Origin: Bacteroidales bacterium UBA5382
Lineage (GTDB): Bacteria > Bacteroidota > Bacteroidia > Bacteroidales > Dysgonomonadaceae
Length of the DNA: 43,947 bases
NCBI GenBank assembly: GCA_002409745.1
Contig: DHOU01000030.1
Span: forward strand, 1 to 43,947
Direction: 5' to 3'
The position numbers and the translations under genes were made by a program. How positions within the stretch are numbered: the first letter of the stretch is position 1; every line of letters begins with the position of its first letter. The notes below the pieces were generated by a model. The model had not been told where the DNA came from and made no database searches. It saw nothing but the letters and a program-made list of their open reading frames with translations. This document shows, one piece after another, positions 15,714 to 24,744 of this stretch.

Positions 15714-16175
15714 ATGGAGAAAGTCAGGGATACAGGAAGCATCAAAAGTCTGTCGACACATTATTATATACACGTGACTGTAATCGCAGCCCTTTTGGCG
15801 CTGGTATTATTCCGCGTTATCGATTTGAGCCGCTATGCCGAATTCATAACCGTAACCGCGGAACGCTATGCCATCCTCGTTACGATCATCGCTATTCCTG
15901 TGGCATTGAAGACTTTTTCCGAAAGATTGAAAAAAGTTTCGAAAGGCTCCATCAACCGCCCGCCCGAGAAAGAGTATGCCCGCGCCTATTTTATCCGTTT
16001 GTATAGTGTAGGCATTGTTACGGTGGCGAATATCGTTTTATTCTCGTGTTCCCGCAACCATAATTTTTTGTGGCTTACGATTGTATTACTGATTATATAC
16101 TTCTTTTGCAAACCTTCCGATGCCGAACTGATTGCTTTAACCGATACCGAAAAAGAGGCCCATGAAGATGCTTGA
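15714..16175 (+). CDS. Small integral membrane protein, unknown function
   Basis: This 153-aa protein has hydrophobic segments at about 19-38, 48-65, 98-115 and 119-137, separated by a basic loop (FSERLKKVSKGS), and an acidic C-terminal tail. I do not recognise a named family. Its ATG immediately follows the recR stop, and its 3' end overlaps the next gene by 14 bp, so it is translated as part of the recR operon. A role cannot be inferred beyond probable membrane location. Confidence 0.8.
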   Translation: MEKVRDTGSIKSLSTHYYIHVTVIAALLALVLFRVIDLSRYAEFITVTAERYAILVTIIAIPVALKTFSERLKKVSKGSINRPPEKEYARAYFIRLYSVGIVTVANIVLFSCSRNHNFLWLTIVLLIIYFFCKPSDAELIALTDTEKEAHEDA

Positions 16176-16698
16176 AAATGATCATATACGACTGCGCGCT
16201 CCCGAACCGGAAGATCTCGACATTCTTTACAAATGGGAGAATAATACGGAATGGTGGCAATACGGTTCCTCGATAGTCCCGTTTTCCCGCTTCGCGCTTA
16301 AGCAATATCTTATCCAATCCAAACAAGATATTTATCAGGACAAGCAACTACGCTTAATGGTCGAATTGAAAACTACCCACGCAACGATTGGGAGTATCGA
16401 TTTATACGACTTCGATCCGTTCCACCTGCGTGCCGGCGTGGGCATCCTTGTCGATGAAAATTACCACCGTCAGGGGTATGCTTCGCAGATACTGGAGCTA
16501 CTCGAAGCGTATTGTTTCGGGTTTCTGAAACTGAATCAACTGTATGCCGTCGTCCCCGTACAAAACACCAGAAGTATCAACCTGTTTAAAAAATCCGGTT
16601 ATATCCTTTCCGGCACATTACAAAAATGGTTATCTTCGGGCGATTTTTACGAAGACGCAATACTCTTTCAAAAAATCAATCACAAAACCTACGGATAA
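16162..16698 (+). CDS. GNAT-family N-acetyltransferase, RimJ/RimL-like
   Basis: The 178-aa sequence has a full GNAT domain of the RimL/SpeG type. It starts with the IRLRAPEPEDLDILYKWENN pattern, has the acetyl-CoA loop R103-Q-G-Y-A107, and ends with NxxSxxLFKKSGY (NTRSINLFKKSGY), the usual beta-strand and helix near the C-terminus. It probably acetylates an N-terminus or small amine using acetyl-CoA; the substrate is unknown. It overlaps the previous gene by 14 bp and ends 1 bp before the next start. Confidence 0.9.
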   Translation: MKMLENDHIRLRAPEPEDLDILYKWENNTEWWQYGSSIVPFSRFALKQYLIQSKQDIYQDKQLRLMVELKTTHATIGSIDLYDFDPFHLRAGVGILVDENYHRQGYASQILELLEAYCFGFLKLNQLYAVVPVQNTRSINLFKKSGYILSGTLQKWLSSGDFYEDAILFQKINHKTYG

Positions 16699-16699
16699 A

Positions 16700-17263
16700 A
16701 TGAACGAAGATATTCAAAAAGCGTGTGAAGTATTGAAAAAAGGAGGCGTCATCTTATATCCCACCGACACGATCTGGGGAATAGGCTGTGATGCAACGAA
16801 CGAGGAAGCGGTAAAACGGATTTATGACATCAAGCAACGGCAAGATCATAAAGCCATGCTCGTATTGCTCGATAACCCGGCGAAACTCTACCAGTATGTG
16901 CAAGAGGTACCCGACATTGCGATGGACTTGATCGATCTCACCGACAAGCCGCTGACCATCATCTACGAAAAGGCGCAAAATCTGGCGCAAAACTTAATCG
17001 CCACAGACGGGTCGATCGGCATCCGCATTACCGGCGAAGTTTTTTCGAGTACTTTGTGCAGACAATTCCGCAGGCCCATCGTTTCCACGTCGGCCAATAT
17101 AAGCGGACACGCCTCTCCGAAACGGTTTGCCTATATCGAAAAGGAAATTATCGATGCGGTCGATTACGTGGTTTCGTACCGGCAGCACGACAACACCCCT
17201 GCGGCGCCTTCGGGGATTATACGGTTAGGGGCCAACGGTTCCATCGAAGTGATCCGCAAGTAA
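16700..17263 (+). CDS. Sua5/YciO/YrdC family, threonylcarbamoyl-AMP synthase
   Basis: This family makes threonylcarbamoyl-AMP from Thr, bicarbonate and ATP for the t6A37 modification of tRNA. The 187-aa protein begins MNEDIQKACEVLKKGG and continues with YPTDTIWGIGCDA and KQRQDHKAM, then STSANISG, the characteristic signature. It is the short form without the Sua5 C-terminal domain. The open frame extends upstream to 16544, but that part overlaps the GNAT gene, so the ATG at 16700 is chosen; it lies 1 bp after that stop. Confidence 0.93.
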   Translation: MNEDIQKACEVLKKGGVILYPTDTIWGIGCDATNEEAVKRIYDIKQRQDHKAMLVLLDNPAKLYQYVQEVPDIAMDLIDLTDKPLTIIYEKAQNLAQNLIATDGSIGIRITGEVFSSTLCRQFRRPIVSTSANISGHASPKRFAYIEKEIIDAVDYVVSYRQHDNTPAAPSGIIRLGANGSIEVIRK

Positions 17264-17340
17264 TGGCGACCGGATGGGGAGACAAGGGCACAAGGGGACA
17301 AGGGGCCTGTCGAATCCTGAAATCATTGAATTATTGAATT
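17264..17340 (+). repeat. Post-stop tract of ACAAGGGG-type words
   Basis: After the Sua5-family stop the coding strand reads GGGGAGACAAGGGCACAAGG and further ACAAGGGG words, then an A/T part repeating GAATTATTGAATT. No gene or clear terminator is present. Confidence 0.7.
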
Positions 17341-19140
17341 GTGGAATTTGTGCAACTAAAAAAAGCTTATGATAATTTTCTGTTGTGGCGTACTTCCCAT
17401 ATAAAAGAGCGCCCCTTTTTGCTATTTATCTGTTTTCTGGTAGGTATTTTTACGGCATTGGCATCGTTTATACTGAAAGAAGCGATTCATTTCATTCAAT
17501 CGATGCTGACGGAAAGTTTCGTTCAAACCGGAGCCAACTATTTATATCTTCTCTACCCGGTACTCGGCATCCTTATCGCCGGATTGTATGTAAAATTTGT
17601 GGTAAAAGACGATATCAGTCATGGGGTAACCAAAATCTTATTTGCCATATCGCAACGCAAAAGCCGCATCAAACCACATAACATGTACACTTCGATGATC
17701 GCCAGTTCTATAACGATCGGCTTCGGAGGTTCGGTGGGGGCGGAATCTCCGATTGTATTGACGGGATCGGCTATCGGATCGAACTTGGGACGTTTTTTCA
17801 AACTCGACCAGCGTAATTTGATGATTTTGGTAGGATGCGGCGCAACCGGCGCCATTGCCGGAATCTTTAAAGCGCCTATCGCAGGTATTTTGTTCGTCAT
17901 CGAAGTACTGCTACTCGATTTGACCCTCTCGTCAATCCTTCCGTTATTGGTTACGGCAGTTACGGCAACCACGGTTTCTTATATTCTCACAAGTCCCGAT
18001 GCCCTCTTTGCTTTTTCACAAGTAGAGCCTTTCACCCTCAATCGTATCCCCTACGTCATCTTGTTAGGCATTTTTTGCGGACTGATCTCGTGGTATGTTA
18101 TCCGTGCGATGAGTTGGATTGAAGACGTCTACAAAGCCTTGCCCCAATGGAAACGCTTTCTGTTGGGAGGTGTGACGCTCAGCTTGCTCATCTTTCTTTT
18201 TCCTCCGTTATTCGGTGAAGGATATGATTCGATAAATATTCTTTTGGCAGGGGATGAGCATTACAACAAATTATTGAACGGAAGTATCTTCTATGATATT
18301 CAAGGCCCTTGGGGGATCATTATGTTCTTAGCCCTCGTATTGCTCTTCAAGGCGTTTGCGACCAGCGCTACGAACGGAGGAGGCGGAACGGGGGGCGTAT
18401 TCGCACCAACTTTGTTGATGGGATGTCTGGCCGGTTTTATTTTTTCGTACTCGCTGAATACGCTGGGATATTCTACATTTCTTCCGCAGGAAAATTTTGC
18501 ATTAATGGGCATGGCTGGCCTCATGGCGGGGGTAATGCATGCACCGTTGACCGGGACGTTCTTAATCGCTGAACTGACGGGAGGATATGCCCTGTTTCTA
18601 CCGCTGATGATCGTGTCGAGCTGTGCCTATGCAACGATTCTCTTATTTGAGAAGCATAGTATTTATGCCATGCGGCTGGCGAAACGGGGTGAATTGATTA
18701 CGCACCACAAAGATAAAGCGGTACTTACGTTTCTTAAGATAAAAGACCTGCTGGAAACCGATATTCCGGTCGTGACGCCCGAAATGACCCTCGGCGATAT
18801 GGTTAAGGTGTTATCCAAAAGCAGCAGGAGCATCTTTCCGGTAACCGATCATCAGGGTGTATTGCTGGGATTGGTATTGGTAAACGACATCCGCAACATC
18901 ATGTTCCGGCCGGAGCTTTACGACCGGTTTCACGTCGAACGGTTTATGGTGGGAGCGCCGGCGAAAATCAATATTCATTCCACGATGGAACAGGTAATGA
19001 ATACCTTCGAAGATACCAAAGCCTGGAACCTGCCTGTCGTCGACGACTCGGGGCTTTATCAGGGTATCCTGTCGCAATCGTCGGTGTTTAATGCTTACCG
19101 GGAGGTGTTGCTGAAGAATTATTCCGAATCGGATGAGTAA
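17341..19140 (+). CDS. ClC-family chloride channel or transporter with CBS pair
   Basis: This 599-aa membrane protein has the ClC core with about ten or more membrane helices, followed by a cytoplasmic CBS pair (about 470-590). Conserved pore motifs are GGSVGAESP, with the gating Glu at residue 135, and GVFAP at 352-356. It probably exchanges chloride and protons, with CBS domains sensing a nucleotide; both points are family knowledge. The start is a GTG at 17341, since an in-frame TGA lies at 17335-17337 and the next ATG would remove the first helix. A post-stop repeat tract lies directly on each side. Confidence 0.93.
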   Translation: MEFVQLKKAYDNFLLWRTSHIKERPFLLFICFLVGIFTALASFILKEAIHFIQSMLTESFVQTGANYLYLLYPVLGILIAGLYVKFVVKDDISHGVTKILFAISQRKSRIKPHNMYTSMIASSITIGFGGSVGAESPIVLTGSAIGSNLGRFFKLDQRNLMILVGCGATGAIAGIFKAPIAGILFVIEVLLLDLTLSSILPLLVTAVTATTVSYILTSPDALFAFSQVEPFTLNRIPYVILLGIFCGLISWYVIRAMSWIEDVYKALPQWKRFLLGGVTLSLLIFLFPPLFGEGYDSINILLAGDEHYNKLLNGSIFYDIQGPWGIIMFLALVLLFKAFATSATNGGGGTGGVFAPTLLMGCLAGFIFSYSLNTLGYSTFLPQENFALMGMAGLMAGVMHAPLTGTFLIAELTGGYALFLPLMIVSSCAYATILLFEKHSIYAMRLAKRGELITHHKDKAVLTFLKIKDLLETDIPVVTPEMTLGDMVKVLSKSSRSIFPVTDHQGVLLGLVLVNDIRNIMFRPELYDRFHVERFMVGAPAKINIHSTMEQVMNTFEDTKAWNLPVVDDSGLYQGILSQSSVFNAYREVLLKNYSESDE

Positions 19141-19190
19141 ATGAACGGTGAGTAGTAAGTAGTGAATGGCGAGTAGAGAAAAATGATAAG
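19141..19190 (+). repeat. Post-stop tract of GTGAGTAGTAAGTAG-type words
   Basis: Immediately after the ClC stop codon the coding strand repeats GAACGGTGAGTAGTAAGTAG, GTGAATGGCGAGTAG and related words. It fills the whole gap to fmt together with a short A/G-rich leader. Confidence 0.65.
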
Positions 19191-19201
19191 GAGAAATCAG
19201 G

Positions 19202-20182
19202 ATGAAAAAAAAAGATTTACGTATTGTATTTATGGGAACGCCGGAATTTGCGGTTCCCTCATTGAAAGCATTGATTGAACACGGCTATAATGTGGTCGGC
19301 GTTATCACGATGCCCGACAAACCGGCAGGGCGGGGCTATAAACTGCGCCCTTCGGCGGTAAAAGAATATGCTCTGTCAAAAGGATTGCACATTCTTCAAC
19401 CCGACAAACTAAAGAATGAGGTCTTTCTCAACGAACTGAAACGCCTCGAAGCCGATTTGCAAATCGTGGTGGCTTTCCGGATGCTTCCCGAAGTGGTTTG
19501 GAATATGCCCTCGAAAGGGACTTTTAATCTCCATTCGTCTCTATTACCTCAATACCGGGGCGCCGCACCCATCAACTGGGCTATCATCAACGGTGAGAAG
19601 GAAACCGGTGTGACGACCTTTTTCCTCACGCACGAAATCGATACGGGAAAGATCATTTTTCAAGACCGTACGCCCATCGAAACAAACGATACGGCCGAAA
19701 CGCTTCATGACCGCTTAATGGTGATGGGCGCCCACTTGGTACTGAAAACCGTCGATGCCATCCTCGACGATAACGTTACGCCTATTCCTCAAAACCGTTT
19801 GGTCGGGGATACGCCGGAGTTGAAACCGGCGCCTAAGATCTTTAAAGAGGATTGCCTGATCGATTGGAACAAGCCGGCAGAAGTTGTCCGCAATTTCATC
19901 CGAGGGCTATCGCCCTACCCGGCCGCTTACACGGAGTGGCAAGACGCCGAAGGCGACACACACACACTGAAAATATTTGCAGCCGACATCATCGAAAAGG
20001 ACTCTCCCGGCATCCCGGGAACGATAGAAACCGATCATAAAACCTATTTGCATATAGCCGCCGCCGATGGGTACATGAGCGTTACGGACGTGCAATTATC
20101 GGGAAGAAAGCGCATGGACATCCGCGGATTCCTGAACGGATTCCACTTCAGTACCACGACACAATTCGGTTCGTTTTCGTGA
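19202..20182 (+). CDS. fmt: Methionyl-tRNA formyltransferase
   Basis: Fmt formylates initiator Met-tRNA using 10-formyl-tetrahydrofolate. The 326-aa protein shows MGTPEFAVP (11-19), the SLLPQYRGAAPINWAI signature (113-128), and catalytic Asn109, His111 and Asp147. The C-terminal OB-like domain (about 210-320) for tRNA contact is present. Its stop codon directly abuts the stop codon of the converging DUF3078 gene (20182/20183), leaving no room for a terminator between them. Confidence 0.97.
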   Translation: MKKKDLRIVFMGTPEFAVPSLKALIEHGYNVVGVITMPDKPAGRGYKLRPSAVKEYALSKGLHILQPDKLKNEVFLNELKRLEADLQIVVAFRMLPEVVWNMPSKGTFNLHSSLLPQYRGAAPINWAIINGEKETGVTTFFLTHEIDTGKIIFQDRTPIETNDTAETLHDRLMVMGAHLVLKTVDAILDDNVTPIPQNRLVGDTPELKPAPKIFKEDCLIDWNKPAEVVRNFIRGLSPYPAAYTEWQDAEGDTHTLKIFAADIIEKDSPGIPGTIETDHKTYLHIAAADGYMSVTDVQLSGRKRMDIRGFLNGFHFSTTTQFGSFS

Positions 20183-21739
20183 TTACCATTTGTAGTTCAA
20201 CCCGAACGTTAAGCTCTGGTTGATCTGCAAATATTTATACTTCTCGTTGGGAGGCACTCCATCGTCAAAACGAAGATAGAGATAAACGGAGGTAGAGAAA
20301 TAATTACTCAACTTCATATCGAGCGTATTCTCAAATTCAGCCAACACATTTTCATAACTGGTGAAATACTTGAATCGCGAAGTCCAGGTAATATATTGAT
20401 TGTATTTGAACTTGAAATTGGAAGTAATGGTAGAACCGAGTTCAAGCAAAGAGTTTTTTCCTTCGGGGATACCATATCGGGCAATATCGACCTTGTCATT
20501 CGCAATTAACTTGTAATTGACGGATATAGGAGCAAGGTCAATGGTCAAATTCAACTGACGATGCCTTACCGACTGGAACGATTTATTCAGTTCGTATCTC
20601 ATACCGATACCGGCATTTACATATAAAGGAGCTAATAATGCCGAAATCAAATCATTCTTATTTACCGGATAGTTATTAAACAACTGCGATTTGATTTCCG
20701 TATTCATCGAATAAGACCATTTTTTCAAAAATGCATCGATACCTAAGTTCCCATAATAGCGAATCATGTCATCGCCTATCCGATAATTTCGCAAGGTGTC
20801 GTCGGGAGCGGTGGAAAGCGACAACCGCCATTCAAGGGAATTATTGAATTTAACTTTATCTTTAGCATAATCAGCCTTCAAAATATGTTTATTGAAGATA
20901 TTGACATAATTCGTTCCGCCCTTATACCAGTTTTCCGAAAAGAAATACTGGGAGAACTGCAACGAGTGATCACCCGAAAAAACCCAATACTTACGACCGA
21001 TCTGTACGCCCTCTATATTCGGAGCATCCAACGAAAAAGTAGACTGAGGTTTAATTAGTTCCCGCAAGGGATTGAAAGACTCCTTCACTTCCGCATCCCT
21101 TATTATCGGCGGGATCGAATCGAAATAAGCCACTGAATACTTCATCTGGTCGGGATGATCGATATAATATTGCCGTCTGACACTTTTCACAAAATCAAGG
21201 TGTCGTAATTGGGGCGCAAACGTTTTTTCCTGAGGAATAAGAAATCCGAGGGAGGCGGTATCTTTAGGCGGATAAAACGATAAATCCCGCGGCAACATTT
21301 CGCCGGTAAATATCATCGGCAAGAACAACGGATCATAAAAGAGCGTATCTCGGAAAGTGAGTCCGCGCATCGATTCGGAGTTATACAATACCGGAGGCAA
21401 GAGTAACGTTCCGTTGGGTTTACGCGAATAGACGGAATCTAACGGATTGACAGGGGGAAGATAGATAACCGGCCTCGTCTTTGTCTTTTGCACCTCGAAG
21501 CGATTCGTATCTATCGGTTGGGAAATGGCTTGCGGAACAACCGTAGGGGGATCGGGGGTATCCTGATTAACAGATCGTTTGACCTGGTTCCGGATATCGG
21601 TGATATCTCTAAAAAGATCCAAACTGTCAGACAAGTTTGTCGCACCCTGATATGAATGACCATATAAGGGAAGCATTCCCACTCCACCGCCTATATAGGA
21701 AATGGCAAAAAAAATGAAAAACAAAACGGATTGTCTCAT
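20183..21739 (-). CDS. DUF3078-type outer-membrane protein
   Basis: This 518-aa protein begins with a hydrophobic signal region (about 4-28) and is rich in aromatic, alternating strands in its C-terminal half (about 240-518), as in a beta-barrel. The segment NWYKGGTNYVNIFNK followed by a W-R-L-S-L repeat pattern matches DUF3078, a Bacteroidetes-specific family of unknown function. The region between (about 40-230) is Pro-rich and looks extended. The last residues end in an aromatic (NYKW), typical of outer-membrane proteins. It converges on fmt with no gap. Confidence 0.8.
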   Translation of the reverse strand: MRQSVLFFIFFAISYIGGGVGMLPLYGHSYQGATNLSDSLDLFRDITDIRNQVKRSVNQDTPDPPTVVPQAISQPIDTNRFEVQKTKTRPVIYLPPVNPLDSVYSRKPNGTLLLPPVLYNSESMRGLTFRDTLFYDPLFLPMIFTGEMLPRDLSFYPPKDTASLGFLIPQEKTFAPQLRHLDFVKSVRRQYYIDHPDQMKYSVAYFDSIPPIIRDAEVKESFNPLRELIKPQSTFSLDAPNIEGVQIGRKYWVFSGDHSLQFSQYFFSENWYKGGTNYVNIFNKHILKADYAKDKVKFNNSLEWRLSLSTAPDDTLRNYRIGDDMIRYYGNLGIDAFLKKWSYSMNTEIKSQLFNNYPVNKNDLISALLAPLYVNAGIGMRYELNKSFQSVRHRQLNLTIDLAPISVNYKLIANDKVDIARYGIPEGKNSLLELGSTITSNFKFKYNQYITWTSRFKYFTSYENVLAEFENTLDMKLSNYFSTSVYLYLRFDDGVPPNEKYKYLQINQSLTFGLNYKW

Positions 21740-21777
21740 AATCTTTCAGTTGATATTCATTTTATACATTTTGGATA

Positions 21778-21785
21778 CAAAGGTA
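21778..21785 (-). promoter_or_regulatory. Promoter -7 box (TACCTTTG) for DUF3078 gene
   Basis: On the minus strand a TAnnTTTG match lies 38 bp upstream of the ATG. The -33 element is not clear. Confidence 0.45.
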
Positions 21786-21830
21786 GCAAAAAACTTTCAC
21801 TTTAAATATCCGGTTTTGCAAACGTAGCCT

Positions 21831-21930
21831 TTTTTTGCGCCTTTAAACTTTCCTTTCTTTCAAGTAGCCCGCTATTTGAGGTGAAACGAAAGCCCAAATC
21901 CATCAAAAAATGACTAAAAAACGCCGCTTA
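21831..21930 (+). repeat. 100-bp imperfect palindromic repeat, copy 2
   Basis: It aligns to 401-500 with 8 mismatches and no gaps. The inner stem is kept as CAAGTAG with CTATTTG, where one A-T pair has become a G-T pair. It lies between the DUF3078 gene and the NfeD/flotillin operon, filling most of a 324-bp gap. Confidence 0.8.
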
Positions 21931-21994
21931 AAAAAATTCAAAACAGATTCTAATATATTTAAATAAAATGCAGCCGTAATCCAAAATATTTCAC

Positions 21995-22002
21995 TACTTT
22001 TG
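21995..22002 (+). promoter_or_regulatory. Promoter -7 box (TACTTTTG) for NfeD-flotillin operon
   Basis: A TAnnTTTG match lies 61 bp before the first gene of the operon. No exact -33 TTTG is seen. Confidence 0.5.
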
Positions 22003-22063
22003 CAGATATCATTTTATTGTTAATTATTAATTGATTAGTATTCATTTTATAACTTAATACGAT

Positions 22064-22642
22064 ATGCAAGAGTGGTGGTTAATGCTGGATTCTTTCATGA
22101 AAATAATATGGAGCATCGCTATTTTTTCATCGGCCATATTTATTATTCAGGCAATCTTAACGTTTATCGGAATGGACTCCGGAGCCGATTTTTCAGGTGA
22201 CCTAGACGTTGATACTTCAAGCGATATAGATACGCCTTTTCAATTATTCACTTTCCGAAATCTGATTAATTTCCTCTTGGGATTCAGTTGGACGGTTATC
22301 GGATTGGAGTCTTCGGGGCTTTCTACGGCCGGAACGATCGTTTTAGCGGTTATCGTCGGGATATTATTGGTCATAGCAGTTATGCTTCTTTTCGTATGGC
22401 TGAACTCGTTTCAACAGTCCGGAACCATAACCATTTCGAAGACGATCGGCTGCAAAGGGAACGTTTACCTTACCATTCCGGGAGAACGAAAGGGTTTGGG
22501 ATTAGTACAGATTACCGTACAAGGCGCCGTACGCGAATATAGCGCGCAAACCGACGGCCCCACGCTATCCAATGGGGCGCCAATCCGCGTAATGGATGTC
22601 CTTTCCTCGAATATTCTTTTAGTGGAACCTACTGATAATTGA
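22064..22642 (+). CDS. NfeD/YqiJ-like membrane protein with OB-fold domain
   Basis: This 192-aa protein has membrane helices at about 12-36, 62-82 and 88-113, with an acidic loop rich in Asp (about 38-57) after the first, then a C-terminal beta-rich domain (about 120-190) typical of NfeD proteins. NfeD and YqiJ proteins are encoded next to flotillin-type SPFH proteins and work with them in membrane organisation. That pairing is seen here: the flotillin gene begins 41 bp downstream. An internal ATG at 22082 is an alternative start. Confidence 0.82.
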   Translation: MQEWWLMLDSFMKIIWSIAIFSSAIFIIQAILTFIGMDSGADFSGDLDVDTSSDIDTPFQLFTFRNLINFLLGFSWTVIGLESSGLSTAGTIVLAVIVGILLVIAVMLLFVWLNSFQQSGTITISKTIGCKGNVYLTIPGERKGLGLVQITVQGAVREYSAQTDGPTLSNGAPIRVMDVLSSNILLVEPTDN

Positions 22643-22680
22643 TAACTCATAATTCATAACTCATAACTCATAACTCTATA
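22643..22680 (+). repeat. Post-stop tract of CATAACT words
   Basis: The coding strand repeats AACTCATAATTCATAACT and then CATAACT words directly after the stop codon, filling the gap to the flotillin gene. Confidence 0.7.
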
Positions 22681-22683
22681 CAA

Positions 22684-24117
22684 ATGTATTCACCTCTGAT
22701 TATTGTCATCTTTGCAGTGGTACTTATTGTTACATTCGCTGCCATATTATCTCGTTATAAACGTTGTCCGTCCGACAAGATACTCGTCGTCTACGGCAAA
22801 ACAGGAAAAAATTCCGAAGGAGGCACGAGTTCGGCACGTTGCATCCATGGTGGAGCGGCGTTTATATGGCCGGTCTTCCAAAGTTATGCTTTCCTCGATT
22901 TGACTCCCATATCGATTGAATGCAATCTGACGAATGCCTTGAGTAAACAAAATATACGGGTGGACGTTCCCTGCCGTTTCACCGTCGGTATTTCCACCGA
23001 TCCCGAAAGCATGACGAATGCGGCGGAACGATTGCTGGGACAAAATACCGCCAGCATTCAAAATATCGCTACCGATATCCTTTTCGGACAATTACGTCTG
23101 GTGATTGCCACAATGGATATTGAAGAGATCAATGCCGATCGCGATAAGTTCCTTGCCAACGTAAGCGCCAATGTGGAAGCAGAATTACGGAAGATAGGAT
23201 TGAAGTTAATCAACGTGAATGTTACCGATATCCGAGACGAATCGGGCTACATCGAAGCACTGGGAAAAGAAGCGGCGGCAAAAGCCATCAACGAAGCCAA
23301 GAAGAGCGTTGCCGAACAAAACAGGTACGGCGAAATCGGCAAGGCCGAGGCCGACAGAGACAAAGACATCCGCATAGCCGAGACTGTGCGCGACACGCGC
23401 ATCCGCACTTCGCAAGCCAATGCGCTGGCAGTGGAGGGCGAAAACAATGCCAAGATAGCCATTGCCAATTCGGATGCCACACGCCGTGAAAAAGAAGCGG
23501 AAGCTGGCCGTAAGGCGGTCGCAGCCGAAAAAGTGCAGGCTGCGAAAGCGTTGGAAGAAGCCTATCAATCGGAACGAGATGCAGAAGTGGCACGCGCCGA
23601 TCGTGAGAAAGCAACTCAAAATGCGAATGTGGTCGTTCCGGCACAAATAGATAAGGAAAAAGCTATTATCGACGCGGAAGCCGATGCCGAACGCATCCGC
23701 CGTTTGGCCAAAGGAGAAGCCGATGCGATCTTCGCTAAAATGGATGCGGAAGCTCGCGGTACATTGGAGATTCTTACCAAACAAGCTACCGGTTACGACC
23801 AATTGGTAAAAGCGGCGAATAACGATCCTCAATTGGCGGCCTTACTTTTAATAACGGATAAATTACCGGAACTGGTCGGCAAACAAGTAGAAGCGATCAA
23901 AAATCTGAAGATCGATAAAATTACGGTGTGGGACAGCGGCGCCAATCCGAACGGCGGGAACTCAACGTCGAATTTCATCTCCAACCTCATGAAGTCGGTA
24001 CCTCCGCTGGAGGAATTGTTCAATCAGGCCGGACTAAGCCTGCCGTCTTATTTAAAAGGAGAAGATAAGAGCCCGGAAATAACCGATACTCCTTCGGTAG
24101 AGGTGAAAGAAGAATGA
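22684..24117 (+). CDS. Flotillin-like SPFH/Band 7 protein
   Basis: This 477-aa protein has one N-terminal membrane helix (about 4-22), an SPFH/Band 7 domain (about 28-210) and a long charged Ala/Glu/Lys-rich helical region (about 200-365) with the EA repeats characteristic of flotillins, then a flexible tail. Flotillins assemble into membrane-associated scaffolds linked to fluid or ordered domains. The preceding NfeD-like gene and following lipocalin gene (7 bp gap) point to a membrane-lipid function. The tail after residue 440 is acidic and Pro-rich. Confidence 0.93.
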   Translation: MYSPLIIVIFAVVLIVTFAAILSRYKRCPSDKILVVYGKTGKNSEGGTSSARCIHGGAAFIWPVFQSYAFLDLTPISIECNLTNALSKQNIRVDVPCRFTVGISTDPESMTNAAERLLGQNTASIQNIATDILFGQLRLVIATMDIEEINADRDKFLANVSANVEAELRKIGLKLINVNVTDIRDESGYIEALGKEAAAKAINEAKKSVAEQNRYGEIGKAEADRDKDIRIAETVRDTRIRTSQANALAVEGENNAKIAIANSDATRREKEAEAGRKAVAAEKVQAAKALEEAYQSERDAEVARADREKATQNANVVVPAQIDKEKAIIDAEADAERIRRLAKGEADAIFAKMDAEARGTLEILTKQATGYDQLVKAANNDPQLAALLLITDKLPELVGKQVEAIKNLKIDKITVWDSGANPNGGNSTSNFISNLMKSVPPLEELFNQAGLSLPSYLKGEDKSPEITDTPSVEVKEE

Positions 24118-24124
24118 AAATCTC

Positions 24125-24667
24125 ATGAATAAAAAACAAATAGCCCTTATAGCAGCAGGGACATTGGTCGCGGGAACGCTGATTTGGATGAACTCCCGTA
24201 CATATGCCCCTCAAGGTGCCGTCCCCATTTCCCCATTTAATCCCGACAAATACCTTGGCAAATGGTACGAAATAGCACGCACGGACGTCCGATTTGAAAA
24301 GGATATGATTAAAACTTCCGCCGAGTATTCCATGAATGCCGACGGAAGCATTAAAGTCATCAATCGCGGTTATCACTCCATAAAGAAACAATGGTCACGT
24401 GCCGAAGGAAAAGCCAAATTCAGAAAATCGCCCGATGTGGCCGCTCTGAAGGTCTCTTTTTTCGGGCCCTTCTACGGGGGCTACAACGTAGTCGCGCTCG
24501 ATGAGAACTACCAGTATGCCTTAATCATCGGTCGATCTCCCGAATACTTGTGGATCCTTTCGCGCCAAACCGTTATTCCCGAAGATATAAAAGAAACTTA
24601 TCTGCAAAAAGCGGCATCCTTGGGTGTCGATATCGACAAACTCGTATGGCCACAACATTCCCGATAA
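24125..24667 (+). CDS. Membrane-anchored lipocalin, Blc-like
   Basis: The 180-aa protein carries the lipocalin signature GKW (45-47, in YLGKWYEIAR) and later conserved stretches FFGPFYGGYNVVALD and YLWILSRQ, matching bacterial Blc, which binds fatty acids or lysophospholipids. Escherichia coli Blc is an outer-membrane lipoprotein, but here the N-terminus has a hydrophobic helix (about 6-22) and no lipobox Cys, so it is either cleaved or held by an uncleaved anchor. It begins 7 bp after the flotillin stop, so it is co-transcribed, suggesting shared work on membrane lipids. Confidence 0.9.
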   Translation: MNKKQIALIAAGTLVAGTLIWMNSRTYAPQGAVPISPFNPDKYLGKWYEIARTDVRFEKDMIKTSAEYSMNADGSIKVINRGYHSIKKQWSRAEGKAKFRKSPDVAALKVSFFGPFYGGYNVVALDENYQYALIIGRSPEYLWILSRQTVIPEDIKETYLQKAASLGVDIDKLVWPQHSR

Positions 24668-24744
24668 TAAAATAATAGGGACCTTCGCATATCATTAAAG
24701 GAATCAAAAGCAGACTATTCATTGTTTTTTTAATGTAAGCAATC

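Noticed and set aside
23206..23832. Minus-strand 208-codon frame opposite flotillin
   Set aside because: Cys/Phe-rich shadow of the EA-repeat region of flotillin.
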